Origin: a bacterium
Lineage (GTDB): Bacteria > UBP6 > UBA1177
Length of the DNA: 64,000 bases
NCBI GenBank assembly: GCA_017961325.1
Contig: JAGCXM010000031.1
Location: forward strand, 1-64,000
Reading direction: 5' to 3'
The notes beneath the pieces were generated by a model. It did no database searches, was not told the DNA's origin, and worked only from the letters and a program-made list of their open reading frames with translations. Within the stretch, counting starts at the first letter, position 1. Every line of letters starts with the position of its first letter. Made by a program: the position numbers and the translations under genes. This document shows positions 43,586 to 54,032 of the stretch, piece by piece.

Positions 43586-45466
43586 TCAGTCAACAATTTT
43601 TCCCTTCAAATGATACGACTTCAGCATTTTATAAACGATCGGAGCCGCCGTGCTTCCTCCGTGTGCACCGCTTTCTACAACGGCAACTGCGACGATTTCC
43701 GGATTTTTGTAAGGAAAAAACGCGGCAAAAAGGGCGTCATCCTGGGTCAGAAACTTTCTTTCATCTTCGGTATGGTCGATGTTTCTGCGCTCCGCGTTTG
43801 AAATGACCTGGCTCGTTCCCGTTTTTCCTGCGGCATCCGGAATCGTGTGATCGGCATGATTGAAAGCCGTTCCGCCCGGCTCGTTCGTGACTGACCAGAG
43901 AGCTTTGTTCACATCTTTGAAATGCTGCTGCTTGATGTTGAGAACGCGGACCACCTCGTTTTCTATTTCGGAAACGCTTCCGTCTTCGTGAATTATTTCG
44001 TCAACGATTTTAGGCTTTATGACAACTCCGCCGTTTGCAAAAGCGGCATATGCGACCGCGATCTGAAGCGGAGTCATTCTGATGTCGCCCTGCCCTATCG
44101 ACATATTCATAATCATTCCGTTGTTTATTCTCATTCCGGGATAGTTCATCGAAAACCAGCTTCGCGTAGGAAGAATACCGCTCTCTTCGCCGGGCAGATC
44201 GATTCCGGTCGCAGTTCCGACTCCGAAAAGAGAGGCAAAACGGGTCATTCGGTCGATTCCGAGCTCCTGCGAAAGAAAATAATAGTAAATATCGCAACTT
44301 TCTTTAAGTGAACCGTAGAGGTTGACAAAACCGTGTCCGCCTCTGTTCCAGCAGCATTTCGTGTCGCGTCCGAACGAAAGACATCCGCTGCAGAGATATG
44401 TCGATTTCGGCGTAATCAGGTTGTAATGCAGCCCCGTAACAGCAGGAATTATCTTGAAAGTCGAACCTGGAAAGTAAGTCTGGCGTATGACTTTGTTGAG
44501 AAGCGGATGAAGAATGCTCTGACTGTATTCCCGCCAGATTTTTTCGGGAATCCTCTTTCTCGAAAGGAGGTTGGAATCGAACGACGGTCCCGAGTAAAGC
44601 GCCAGAATGCGCCCCGTTTTCACCTCCATTACGACTACCGCACCGCTCAGTTCGCCCAAAGCCGAAGCTGCCGTCTCCTGAAGATATGACAAAACCGTCG
44701 TGCGTATCGAATCGCCTTTAAGTGCGTGTTTCGTTTCAGGAATTGCTCCGTCGATGTTTTCCGGCAGCTCGATTTTGCGACCGATGTTGTCGATAACGTG
44801 GAAAGTCTCGCCATATTCGCCGTGAAGTTCGCTTTCATACCACTTTTCAAGCCCTGTCTTGCCGGTAAAATCCTCCGGATCGTAATTCGGATAAGTTTCA
44901 AGTTCTGACTGATTTACCTTTGAAACATAACCGGTTATGTGTGCCGTCGTTTCACCGTAAGGATAAACGCGTCTGTATGAAGATGATATGATTGTTCCGG
45001 TAAAATTGGTCAAGTATCCGGAATAACTGAGAATTTTCTTCTTAGGAATTTCGTCTTTGACAAGTATAGGCAGATAACGGCAGCGTCCGTAACAACCTTC
45101 AAGTTTCGACATAAGGCGCTGTTTTTCGTTTTTGGAAAGCTCGATCAGCGAACTCAGTCTGTCTATCTGTTCCTCCATCTGTTCGCCTTTGGCAAAAAAT
45201 ATAGGAACAAGCGAAATCTTGAAGGAAGGCTCTGTCGAAGCCATCACTTTTCCGTCCGAAAACAGTATTTCGCCGCGTGCCGGAAAAATTTTTTCGTTGA
45301 GAATGAAGTTGTCGCGCGACCTTCCGTAAAATTCGTCACCGTGAATCACCTGAAGTACGAAAACTCTCACCAAAAGAGCCAGAAATGAGAATAATATCAC
45401 ATAGATGACAGGCCGCGTCTTTCTGTAGATGTTTTTTACCTCGTCCGTCTGATTCAGGATTCTCAC
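43586..45466 (-). CDS. mrdA: Penicillin-binding protein 2 (elongasome transpeptidase)
   Basis: This 626-residue class B PBP cross-links lateral-wall peptidoglycan. It has one N-terminal membrane helix (about 19-38), a PBP-dimerisation region (FPARGEILFSDGKVMA onward) and a transpeptidase with SxxK GSTFKIIPA, SxN-position SCD, and KTG in AGKTGTSQV. Cys-rich inserts (CYGRCRY; CSGCLSFGRDTKCCW) are features of PBP2 proteins with zinc-like clusters in several Gram-negatives. The GTG start at 45466 overlaps the mreD stop (GTGA). Confidence 0.95.
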   Translation of the reverse strand: MRILNQTDEVKNIYRKTRPVIYVILFSFLALLVRVFVLQVIHGDEFYGRSRDNFILNEKIFPARGEILFSDGKVMASTEPSFKISLVPIFFAKGEQMEEQIDRLSSLIELSKNEKQRLMSKLEGCYGRCRYLPILVKDEIPKKKILSYSGYLTNFTGTIISSSYRRVYPYGETTAHITGYVSKVNQSELETYPNYDPEDFTGKTGLEKWYESELHGEYGETFHVIDNIGRKIELPENIDGAIPETKHALKGDSIRTTVLSYLQETAASALGELSGAVVVMEVKTGRILALYSGPSFDSNLLSRKRIPEKIWREYSQSILHPLLNKVIRQTYFPGSTFKIIPAVTGLHYNLITPKSTYLCSGCLSFGRDTKCCWNRGGHGFVNLYGSLKESCDIYYYFLSQELGIDRMTRFASLFGVGTATGIDLPGEESGILPTRSWFSMNYPGMRINNGMIMNMSIGQGDIRMTPLQIAVAYAAFANGGVVIKPKIVDEIIHEDGSVSEIENEVVRVLNIKQQHFKDVNKALWSVTNEPGGTAFNHADHTIPDAAGKTGTSQVISNAERRNIDHTEDERKFLTQDDALFAAFFPYKNPEIVAVAVVESGAHGGSTAAPIVYKMLKSYHLKGKIVD

Positions 45467-45957
45467 AGCCAGGTCTCCTTAAAAAAGAGCGTATCCACTT
45501 TCGGTTTGAAAACGACGAAAAGAAAAATCAGCGTAAGAACTGAAAACGCAGAAGGAAACAGAAACGAAAACGCCGACAGACTGCCGGTAAAAACGTAACT
45601 GTATAGAATTTTGTCGAAATTCATCATCAGCGAGGCGAAAATCGCGTTGAAAAGAGCCGTGAGCGAATAGTCGAAAGCGGTTGACGCAAAGAAAGATACC
45701 GTCAGAAAATAGATTTGAAGCGCGACCGTAAGGATAAAAAGAAACGGCAGAGGAGAAGCGACCTGCGAATAAAGCAAAGTTGCAATAACCATGTAAGTTA
45801 TTCTTTTTCTTAGATTTTTTTCAGTATAAAGAATCGTAATAACAATCGGAAAATGAGGAAAAAGAAACTGAGATACTTCCAGAGAATAAAGAATAAATGA
45901 AAAAAGGGAAAAAGTCAGAAGTAATTCAAAAACGAATTTGAAAGAAAGAGTCTTCAC
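45463..45957 (-). CDS. mreD: MreD-like rod-shape membrane protein
   Basis: This 164-residue membrane protein has about five hydrophobic helices, encoded directly before mrdA and coupled to it, the classic position of mreD. A longer frame to 46005 would run into tRNA-Arg; GTG 45957 with GGGTGG upstream is the first sensible start (VKTLSFKFVFELL). Sequence similarity to MreD is weak, as is usual for the family, so context carries the call. mreB and mreC are not in the window. Confidence 0.7.
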   Translation of the reverse strand: MKTLSFKFVFELLLTFSLFSFILYSLEVSQFLFPHFPIVITILYTEKNLRKRITYMVIATLLYSQVASPLPFLFILTVALQIYFLTVSFFASTAFDYSLTALFNAIFASLMMNFDKILYSYVFTGSLSAFSFLFPSAFSVLTLIFLFVVFKPKVDTLFFKETWL

Positions 45958-45993
45958 TAACCACCCGCAAAATCGAAAGAAAGAACAAAAAAG

Positions 45994-46070
45994 TGGCGAT
46001 CCCAACAGGAGTCGAACCTGTGACCTGTCACTTAGGAGGCGACCGCTCTATCCGTCTGAGCTATGGGACC
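45994..46070 (-). tRNA. tRNA-Arg (CCT)
   Basis: 77-nt cloverleaf on the minus strand: acceptor GGTCCCA/TGGGATC, discriminator G and encoded CCA. The anticodon stem GTCGC/GTGAC has loop CTCCTAA with anticodon CCT (46036-46034). Its first 10 nt overlap the end of the LysM-M23 gene. Confidence 0.97.
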
Positions 46071-46804
46071 GTCTTTGGCAAATACAGCAAAGGATCAACC
46101 GGTTTTGACTGCAATCTTATCTCGAAGTGAAGGTGCGGACCCGTGGAGTTTCCAGTGCTTCCGACTTCCGCAATCTTCTCGCCCTGCTTCACATTCGAGT
46201 TTTCTTTCGCTATATTTTTTGAGTTATGGGCATAAATCGTAAAACTGCCGTCAGGATGCGAAATAACGATAAGTAGACCGTAACCGCCTTTTTCTCCGAC
46301 AAAAACAACTTTGCCGCCCGCAGCAGCGTAAACCGGAGTACCTTCGGGACATCCGATGTCGATTCCGCTGTGATTTCTCCCCCACCTGACACCGAATTTT
46401 GAAGTAACGACTCCTTTTGCCGGCCAGATATATACGCCAGGTTTTGCGTTTGCCTTAGCAGGAGAAGAATCTTTCACCTTTTTTCCAGTTTGCACAGTCT
46501 GTTTTGCATCCTGTTTCTTCTCTTTTTTCGCATTTGAATGAACATCCGCCGCACTTTTGCGGGACTCGCGCGGAGCAGCTACTCCCGGAACGAAGATGTA
46601 GTCTCCGATGCGGATCTTTTTTGCGTCGGTAATATTATTGTTTTTCTCCAAATTGTCAACAGTCGTGCCGTAAAGTTTTGCAATGCTGTAAAGAGTTTCG
46701 TTTTTTTTAACGCGGTGATAAACGCCGTAATGACTTGCGCACGAGAAAAACAGAAACGAAAAAAGTATGAAAAACAATACCCTTTTTATAACCTGCTCCA
46801 ACAA
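46061..46804 (-). CDS. LysM and M23 endopeptidase lipoprotein (NlpD/EnvC type)
   Basis: This 247-residue lipoprotein has a lipobox FLFFSCAS (about 22), one LysM peptidoglycan-binding domain (YHRVKKNETLYSIAKLYGTT, about 29-48), a Lys/Ala-rich linker and a C-terminal M23 zinc metallopeptidase with NHSGIDIG and GPHLHFEI. All metal-ligand positions (H, D, H-L-H) are present, so it may be an active endopeptidase, unlike E. coli NlpD. Its stop TAG (46063-46061) is inside the tRNA-Arg acceptor stem. The start is uncertain: a TTG at 46804 just past the acyl-CoA synthetase stop, or a further alternative codon downstream. Confidence 0.85.
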   Translation of the reverse strand: MLEQVIKRVLFFILFSFLFFSCASHYGVYHRVKKNETLYSIAKLYGTTVDNLEKNNNITDAKKIRIGDYIFVPGVAAPRESRKSAADVHSNAKKEKKQDAKQTVQTGKKVKDSSPAKANAKPGVYIWPAKGVVTSKFGVRWGRNHSGIDIGCPEGTPVYAAAGGKVVFVGEKGGYGLLIVISHPDGSFTIYAHNSKNIAKENSNVKQGEKIAEVGSTGNSTGPHLHFEIRLQSKPVDPLLYLPKTVP

Positions 46805-46805
46805 A

Positions 46806-48470
46806 CTATACCAAATCGGAATAAAGCCTTCTCTTTATCTTTTTCGTCGAAGTCTTTTCAAATTCCTGAGGATGGATCTTTATATCCGATATTTTTGTGA
46901 ATGAAGAAGAACCGGCATTTAATTTAATGCGGTTTTCTTCCATGATTCCAACAAGTTGTTCATCAGTTACGCCGTCTTTTTTAGCTTTTGCCCTGTCGGG
47001 ATAAACAAAGGCGGAAAGTTTGTGTTCCCTGTTTTCCAAGACAAGCGATTCTGCCACGTAAGGCATCGAATTGAGCCTTGCCTCAATCTCTTCCGGGTAG
47101 ATGTTCTGCCCTGAAGCGGAGAGAATCATGCTTTTTATGCGCCCTTTTATGAACAAAAATCCTTTATCGTCGACAAATCCGAGATCGCCCGTGTGAAACC
47201 AGCCTTCACCGTCGAACGCATCTTCGGTTTCCCTCTCCATTTTGTAGTAACCGGTGAAAACATTTTCGCCTTTTACACAGATTTCCCCCACTCCGTTTTC
47301 ATCCTGAGAATCGATTTTAAGTTGCAGATATTCAATAACTTTTCCGCAGCTGCCTACCGGACGACCGTCGAAATAATGGGTGTAAGCTATGAGCGGAGCG
47401 CATTCGGTCATTCCGTAACCTACCGTAAATCTGACACCGCACTTTGCAAAAAATTCTTCGATCTGCGGATTGAAAGCTGCACCGCCGATAAGAAGTTCAA
47501 AGTGATTGTTACCAAAAGCGTTGTTTATTTTTTCGCCGATTTTTGCATAAATCAACTTGTTGAGGAATGGAATTTTAATCAAAGTTCCGAGCATGGAACT
47601 TTCAAGAAGAGGCACTATTTTAGAAAGGTATATTTTTTCCAAAATCAATGGAACTGTAACGACAAGTACTGGATTTATCTCTTCAAAAGCCTGAAGGATA
47701 ACCTTCGGAGTCGGAATCTTTCCGAGGAAATAGATGTGCGCACCGCGTGTAAACTGCGAAAGGAAATCGTAAGCACAACCGAAACAGTGGGCAAGCGGAA
47801 GGAATGCGAGAACCGTTCCGGGTTCATCTTTCATAAGGTGGTCAACAAAAAATTTCACATTTACCATAAGTGCGTTATGAGTCAGCATGACTCCTTTTGA
47901 AAAACCTGTCGTGCCTGATGTATAGACAATCGATGCCTGAGTATCATTTGTTATGGTTTCAAAATGAAAATTTTCTTTGACCAACGGATTATGTTTAATG
48001 TTTTCAACAAATTCCCGATCTTTTTCTACTATTTCTGCTTCCCTTTTTCCCTCTCTGACGAAGAAAAAACCGAAGTTTTCTAGAGAAACGACGGCTTCCG
48101 CAGTTTCGAGTTTGAATTCACACGTCCTCTCGAAAACCGAATCAGCCGCAAAAAACAGTTTCGAATCCGAATGGTTGACTATGTGAACTATCTCTTCGGG
48201 CGAAAAATCGACAAGAATCGGCACTATGACCGCTCCGCAAGTGACTGTTGCAAGATAAGTGACCGCCCAGTTCGACGAATTTCTGCCGCACAGAGCTATC
48301 TTGTCACCCCTTTTTATTCCGAAACTTTTAAACAGTTCATGTATTCTGACTATGCCTGCCGCAACATCGGCATAAGAATATGTTGCCCCGCCGTAATCGC
48401 TGAAACACGGATGTTCCCAATTTTTCAGAATTGATTTTTCAAGCGTCCCGACAAGATTTTCTTTTATCAT
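46806..48470 (-). CDS. Long-chain acyl-CoA synthetase-like AMP-binding enzyme
   Basis: This 554-residue member of the ANL superfamily activates an acid with ATP to an acyl-AMP and then to a thioester. The AMP-binding signature YTSGTTGFSKGVMLTH (about 183-198), the GYGMTECAP motif, GWFHTGDLG and the C-terminal catalytic Lys region (EKTSTKKIKRRLY) are intact. The substrate is not predictable; fatty acid is most likely. ATG 48470 has GAGGAAAA; a codon 15 nt upstream is less likely. The endopeptidase gene follows after 1-2 nt. Confidence 0.9.
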   Translation of the reverse strand: MIKENLVGTLEKSILKNWEHPCFSDYGGATYSYADVAAGIVRIHELFKSFGIKRGDKIALCGRNSSNWAVTYLATVTCGAVIVPILVDFSPEEIVHIVNHSDSKLFFAADSVFERTCEFKLETAEAVVSLENFGFFFVREGKREAEIVEKDREFVENIKHNPLVKENFHFETITNDTQASIVYTSGTTGFSKGVMLTHNALMVNVKFFVDHLMKDEPGTVLAFLPLAHCFGCAYDFLSQFTRGAHIYFLGKIPTPKVILQAFEEINPVLVVTVPLILEKIYLSKIVPLLESSMLGTLIKIPFLNKLIYAKIGEKINNAFGNNHFELLIGGAAFNPQIEEFFAKCGVRFTVGYGMTECAPLIAYTHYFDGRPVGSCGKVIEYLQLKIDSQDENGVGEICVKGENVFTGYYKMERETEDAFDGEGWFHTGDLGFVDDKGFLFIKGRIKSMILSASGQNIYPEEIEARLNSMPYVAESLVLENREHKLSAFVYPDRAKAKKDGVTDEQLVGIMEENRIKLNAGSSSFTKISDIKIHPQEFEKTSTKKIKRRLYSDLV

Positions 48471-48550
48471 TTTTCCTCTCAACAAACAACTCTGTCAAAA
48501 AATTTGACGCGGCAATGTATAGCAAAGTTTCCGACTATTCAATAAAATCC

Positions 48551-50704
48551 CTATCTTTTTTTAAGAACCGCATTTCCGAGTATCAGGCAGCCGTTTGCTT
48601 TCGGCACAAATTTTATGATATTTTTCCCTTCCTGCATTCCGGCACTGAATTCAAGAGTCTTTGGCTGACCATCGGATTCATGGTTTTTATGTTCATAACT
48701 TACTGCTTTTATTCCGTTTATTTCTATATCAAACTTGGTTGTGCATTTTGTCGGCACAAAGTTCAGCTTAAAATCATATACTCCGGTCTGTGTTAACGTA
48801 TGGGCTTGGGAATAATAATTTTTACCGTCAGGCTCCCCGAAAACAATTGCGGTTCCCCAAAAATCATATCCTTCGGGCGTACGGTATCCTAAAAAATCCT
48901 CGGTAAATTTATTTCCGATGCCGACCGTTGATATAAAGTGCGGGAAACCATCAACAGGAAGATTTTTGGTCATAAAATCGATATAAGAAATCCCGTCATC
49001 CCTTTTAAAACCGAGTTTTACCGCAGAATAAGTTCTTTTCATGTCGATTTCCGACGTAATATCTATCCTCCAGACACCTCTAAAATCTTTTTCGGAGTAA
49101 AATTTCAATATGTTTTCGTCGGATTTTCCGAGAGAATAGATTATCAGGTTTCCTTTGTTGTCAAAAGGCGGATTATCCTGTATTTTAAGAATTGATTCAC
49201 TCTGGAATAAAGAATGAAAAGGTATTAAAATTATTGATTTTTCTATATTATTTTCAGAAACAACCCTTTTTAGTTCTTTCGGATTGTCTCCGAAAGCAGT
49301 CCGCGTCAGAAACAACGGCATTACAAAAAACGAGAAAAAAACGACGGATCCGAGAAGAACACCGTTCATCGCAACCGCACAGCTTTTAAGAAAAACAGCC
49401 TTTTTGCTGAACAGATATTCAAAAACCCCGACAAATCCGCACGATGCGAGAATAAGTATCATCGCTCCCGATTCAATAAGGTAACGTTGTCCGAAAAAAT
49501 TTCCGTCAATGAAAAACCAAAAATAGAAAGCAAGTGCGCAAAGTGGTGTGAAATAGTATAAAAAGTATTTATAAGGCTTTGATATTATTGCAGGAAATAT
49601 AAAAAGCAGCATTATCTGGTGAAACGTTGTCCTGAAAACGAAATTGTTGAGTCTCAAAAATGAAATATGAGCCAGATAGGGAATCGTAGTTCCGGTAAAC
49701 GGGAGAGTTTTGTCGTAATTGGAAGTAAAAAAGCACCCTTTACCCAATCCCGGACGGTGGCAGAATTTCTTTAAGTCGAGAAGATCAAACACAATATCCT
49801 GCGTAAAAACAAAAGGATCACCTGTAAAAAACCAGTTGTACCAGCAGAGCAGACCTCCGAAAAATAAAAACGGAACCGTGAAAATAACGGCATTTTTAAG
49901 GCTTCTCTGTTTTGCAAGAATATAAACCACAAAAGCAGCATACACATAAAGAGCATTCTGAGGACGTACGAAAAGTGTGTATGCAATCAAGAAACCAGAC
50001 AATATAATATTCAATGATTTCTGCGACTTATAAAGAAGCAAATAAGAAGAAACCAGAACGAGCATAAGCCCGAAATGATGGGGGAAATACAACGCTCCGT
50101 GCAGAACATGCGTCGTTGAAAAGGAAAAAAGCAGCATTGCAACAAGTGCGGCATATCTGTTTTTCAACTTTTCGGCGTGAATACCTACCAAAAATGTGTT
50201 TATTCCTGCAGCAAGAGGGTTGAAAAGATATTCAAGACCCAGTTTTACGAAAGGAACCATGAACAAACTGAAACCCGGAAGAAAAATCGAAGTGTATTTG
50301 CCGTCCCGCACAAATATGAAAATTGTTTTGTAATGCTCGTAAAAATCCGGAGTTTCAAGATAGAACCTTCCGTTTGCCATAAGTTTCGCAAGCCAGACGT
50401 AATGAAGTCCGTCGTCCGGCTGTTCGGTAAGAATAATAAAGCGGTTTACGGCAAGAGTTGCGGCAAACATGAGAACCGGAACAACAAAAATCGAATATCT
50501 GACGATAATGTTTCCCGTTTTTGACAGAATTTCAGGTTTTATCCGGTATACTGCAAGCAAAAAAACGACCGCAGCCGCTATCCAGAGATGCAGTGATGGC
50601 CAGAACGACGTAAAAAACGTATAGACACGCAGGTCCGTTGCCACTAAAACGTATAATATAAAAAAAAGAAACGCGAAGAAAAAAGCGGTTATTTTTTCTT
50701 TCAT
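48551..50704 (-). CDS. GT-C type membrane glycosyltransferase-like protein
   Basis: This is a 717-residue protein with ~11-12 membrane helices over residues 1-430 and a ~280-residue soluble C-terminal part. After the third helix comes PDDGLHYVWLAKLM, the acidic first loop expected of family 39/ArnT-type glycosyltransferases using lipid-linked sugars. The C-terminal part ends in a beta-rich segment (TGVYDFKLNFVPTK...FDIEINGIKAV) that looks like a carbohydrate-binding or jelly-roll domain facing the periplasm. Donor and acceptor are unknown. No polysaccharide cluster surrounds it. Confidence 0.65.
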   Translation of the reverse strand: MKEKITAFFFAFLFFILYVLVATDLRVYTFFTSFWPSLHLWIAAAVVFLLAVYRIKPEILSKTGNIIVRYSIFVVPVLMFAATLAVNRFIILTEQPDDGLHYVWLAKLMANGRFYLETPDFYEHYKTIFIFVRDGKYTSIFLPGFSLFMVPFVKLGLEYLFNPLAAGINTFLVGIHAEKLKNRYAALVAMLLFSFSTTHVLHGALYFPHHFGLMLVLVSSYLLLYKSQKSLNIILSGFLIAYTLFVRPQNALYVYAAFVVYILAKQRSLKNAVIFTVPFLFFGGLLCWYNWFFTGDPFVFTQDIVFDLLDLKKFCHRPGLGKGCFFTSNYDKTLPFTGTTIPYLAHISFLRLNNFVFRTTFHQIMLLFIFPAIISKPYKYFLYYFTPLCALAFYFWFFIDGNFFGQRYLIESGAMILILASCGFVGVFEYLFSKKAVFLKSCAVAMNGVLLGSVVFFSFFVMPLFLTRTAFGDNPKELKRVVSENNIEKSIILIPFHSLFQSESILKIQDNPPFDNKGNLIIYSLGKSDENILKFYSEKDFRGVWRIDITSEIDMKRTYSAVKLGFKRDDGISYIDFMTKNLPVDGFPHFISTVGIGNKFTEDFLGYRTPEGYDFWGTAIVFGEPDGKNYYSQAHTLTQTGVYDFKLNFVPTKCTTKFDIEINGIKAVSYEHKNHESDGQPKTLEFSAGMQEGKNIIKFVPKANGCLILGNAVLKKR

Positions 50705-50726
50705 GACCTAAGTCAAAAGTTTTGAA

Positions 50727-51167
50727 CTATCTGTCACTCAGAAAACTGATGCTGTCCACACTATACTGCGAGCTGTTCTGGCGGAGTTTCTGCAAAGCGC
50801 GCATTTCGACCTGACGGATTCTCTCTCTCGTCAGATTCATAATCGTTCCGACTTCTTCAAGAGTAACGCCGCCTTTGTCGGCGACATCGAGAGCGCACGT
50901 TTCCTGCAGCTCCCAGACCTCCTTGCCGGGGAAATTGAATTTTATCGATTTTGTCTCAGGATTTACATCGAGAAAAAGATGATATTTGCACGACACGAAA
51001 AGACACGGTCTTTTGAGTTTCAGACATTCGGAGCGGTTTTTCGGCTTCTGATAGGAAGTAATGTCAATCAGATCCCAGTAAATCGAACCTTCTTCAAGTT
51101 TGCCCTTCTGCTCCGTGATAACTTCGGTGTAAGGTTTTTCCTTTCTCTTTTTCTCTTTCATTACCAT
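50727..51167 (-). CDS. Small DNA-binding protein with sigma-70 region-4-like HTH
   Basis: This 146-residue protein has a basic N-terminus, a middle part with [16 protein letters not shown] (a Cys-rich segment) and [16 protein letters not shown], and a C-terminal helix-turn-helix nearly identical in pattern to sigma-70 region 4.2 ([20 protein letters not shown], about 100-119). It lacks sigma region 2, so it is not a complete sigma factor. Proteins of this kind occur in deltaproteobacterial and related genomes and may act as promoter-specific regulators. Start chosen at ATG 51167; the SD is weak. Confidence 0.75.
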   Translation of the reverse strand: MVMKEKKRKEKPYTEVITEQKGKLEEGSIYWDLIDITSYQKPKNRSECLKLKRPCLFVSCKYHLFLDVNPETKSIKFNFPGKEVWELQETCALDVADKGGVTLEEVGTIMNLTRERIRQVEMRALQKLRQNSSQYSVDSISFLSDR

Positions 51168-51294
51168 AACTTTCACTCTAAAATGTTGATAATACGATTT
51201 TTACGTCCTCTCAAGGAACAAAAAACGCGCAATAATAAAATACAAAATGCGCCTGTCAACATATTTTTTTACAAATTATTGATTTTATTAATGA

Positions 51295-52596
<1,302 letters not shown>

Positions 52597-52690
52597 TCAA
52601 GCTCCAAAGATTAGTAACGCAAGATTTTATTGATTAGCCGTCCATAAACAAGTTTTTTCTGAAATTTAAAGGAATAAATTTAAAATCTTT

Positions 52691-52718
52691 TTGTCAAAAA
52701 CAGTATTTTGACTATAAT
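52691..52718 (+). promoter_or_regulatory. Promoter of the lipoprotein-rsfS-rlmH operon
   Basis: TTGTCA (52691-52696), 16 bp, and perfect TATAAT (52713-52718), 29 nt before the ATG. Confidence 0.75.
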
Positions 52719-52747
52719 GTTCCGTTTTTTTGTTTCGGTGGTGGAAA

Positions 52748-53692
52748 ATGAAGAAAATTATATTTTGCTTATCATTGATTTTATTGATTGTTTCGTGTTC
52801 CGGAAAAAACAATGTCGAAAGCAAGTGGCGCGTCATCAACGAGGAGGCTTATGAGCCGAAGATAGACGAAAGCCAGCTTTTTACTTCGCTTGACGAGCTT
52901 GAAAAACTTATTGTCGCACCGGTTTCCTATTTTCGCGACAAAAACGGAATCTATTCTTTTTCACAGAATGTGACCTATGAGACTCAGTCTGTTGTAAACG
53001 AAACTCCCAGAAAACTTGCTCTGAATGAAACAGCGAAATACACGAGCGACAAATCCGGAAACTTTTCAATGAGTTACCAGAACAACAAAAACGAAGGCTG
53101 GGATATTGTCTGGCGGGACAATTTCTTTTACCGCAAGCAGTTCGGCGGCGAATTTACGAAAACGTTCAGCATGGGCGAGCACGCCTCCTTGAGAGACAAT
53201 CTTTTCGCAACCTTACCGTCGGTTTATCTGATGATGCGTGACCATGCTTCGATAAAATCGGAAAAAGGTTGGAAAATCGGCAGTTTCAAAGGACATCTCG
53301 TAACGGTTGTCTTTACAGATAAAACGGAAAACAGAACCGCTCTGCCCGAAAAAAAATATCTCCAGAACCTTCAGGGAACCGAAGAGATGCGCGACGACAC
53401 ACTTGTCAAAGATCTCGCCAAGAAGAAAAAAAGGAACATCGTCGGCGCAATGACGGTTTTTGTAGCTCTTGACGGAACCCTGGCCGATATTGAACTGGAT
53501 CTCTCGTTCGATTTCGCCGACGAAGGCGTTTCTTTTTCGGTAAAAGGGAGAAGAACACTTTCGCAGAATTTCGCCGAAACGATACCGGAACCAGAATACA
53601 ACGAGGAATATCACAGAAGAACGCTTGATTCTTCGGTAAACATAATGAAGAAAAAGTCAGAAAAAAAGGAAGAAAAAAATGACGAAGAATGA
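52748..53692 (+). CDS. Lipoprotein of unknown function before rsfS
   Basis: This 314-residue lipoprotein (MKKIIFCLSLILLIVSCSG, Cys at 17) has a beta-rich middle (TYETQSVVNETPRKLALNET; SGNFSMSYQNNKNEG) reminiscent of lipoprotein-carrier or LolA-like shells, and a basic/acidic C-terminal tail (MKKKSEKKEEKNDEE). No family is claimed. It overlaps rsfS by 14 nt, so it is the first gene of an operon with two ribosome-associated genes. A longer in-frame start at 52730 lacks a signal-compatible N-terminus. Confidence 0.8.
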   Translation: MKKIIFCLSLILLIVSCSGKNNVESKWRVINEEAYEPKIDESQLFTSLDELEKLIVAPVSYFRDKNGIYSFSQNVTYETQSVVNETPRKLALNETAKYTSDKSGNFSMSYQNNKNEGWDIVWRDNFFYRKQFGGEFTKTFSMGEHASLRDNLFATLPSVYLMMRDHASIKSEKGWKIGSFKGHLVTVVFTDKTENRTALPEKKYLQNLQGTEEMRDDTLVKDLAKKKKRNIVGAMTVFVALDGTLADIELDLSFDFADEGVSFSVKGRRTLSQNFAETIPEPEYNEEYHRRTLDSSVNIMKKKSEKKEEKNDEE

Positions 53693-54032
53693 AAAACTGG
53701 AGACAATTCTCCGCACACTTTCCGATAAAAAAGGCGTGAACATCATGGCATTTGATGTTGAAAAAAAGTCTGGATATACCGATGTCATCGTTTTCGTGAC
53801 GGGAACAAGCACCCAGCACAACACGACGATGGCCGATTCGCTTCTTCGGGAGCTCAAGAATGCCGGTTTCGCGAAACCTCTGATCGAAGGCGAGACTAGC
53901 GCGAAGTGGATTCTTGTCGATGCGGGAAGCGTCATCGTGAACATCATGCTTGAAGAACTCCGCGACTACTACTCTCTGGAAGATATCTGGAACGGTTGTT
54001 CCAAAATCGACGTAACTCCTTATATTCAATAA
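53679..54032 (+). CDS. rsfS: Ribosomal silencing factor RsfS
   Basis: This 117-residue protein binds ribosomal protein uL14 and stops subunit joining in starved cells. GYTDVIVFVTGTSTQH (about 32-47) and ETSAKWILVDAGSVIVNIM followed by R-x-Y-Y-x-L-E-x-W are the diagnostic family motifs. The start overlaps the lipoprotein gene; the stop overlaps rlmH (TAATG). Confidence 0.95.
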   Translation: MTKNEKLETILRTLSDKKGVNIMAFDVEKKSGYTDVIVFVTGTSTQHNTTMADSLLRELKNAGFAKPLIEGETSAKWILVDAGSVIVNIMLEELRDYYSLEDIWNGCSKIDVTPYIQ

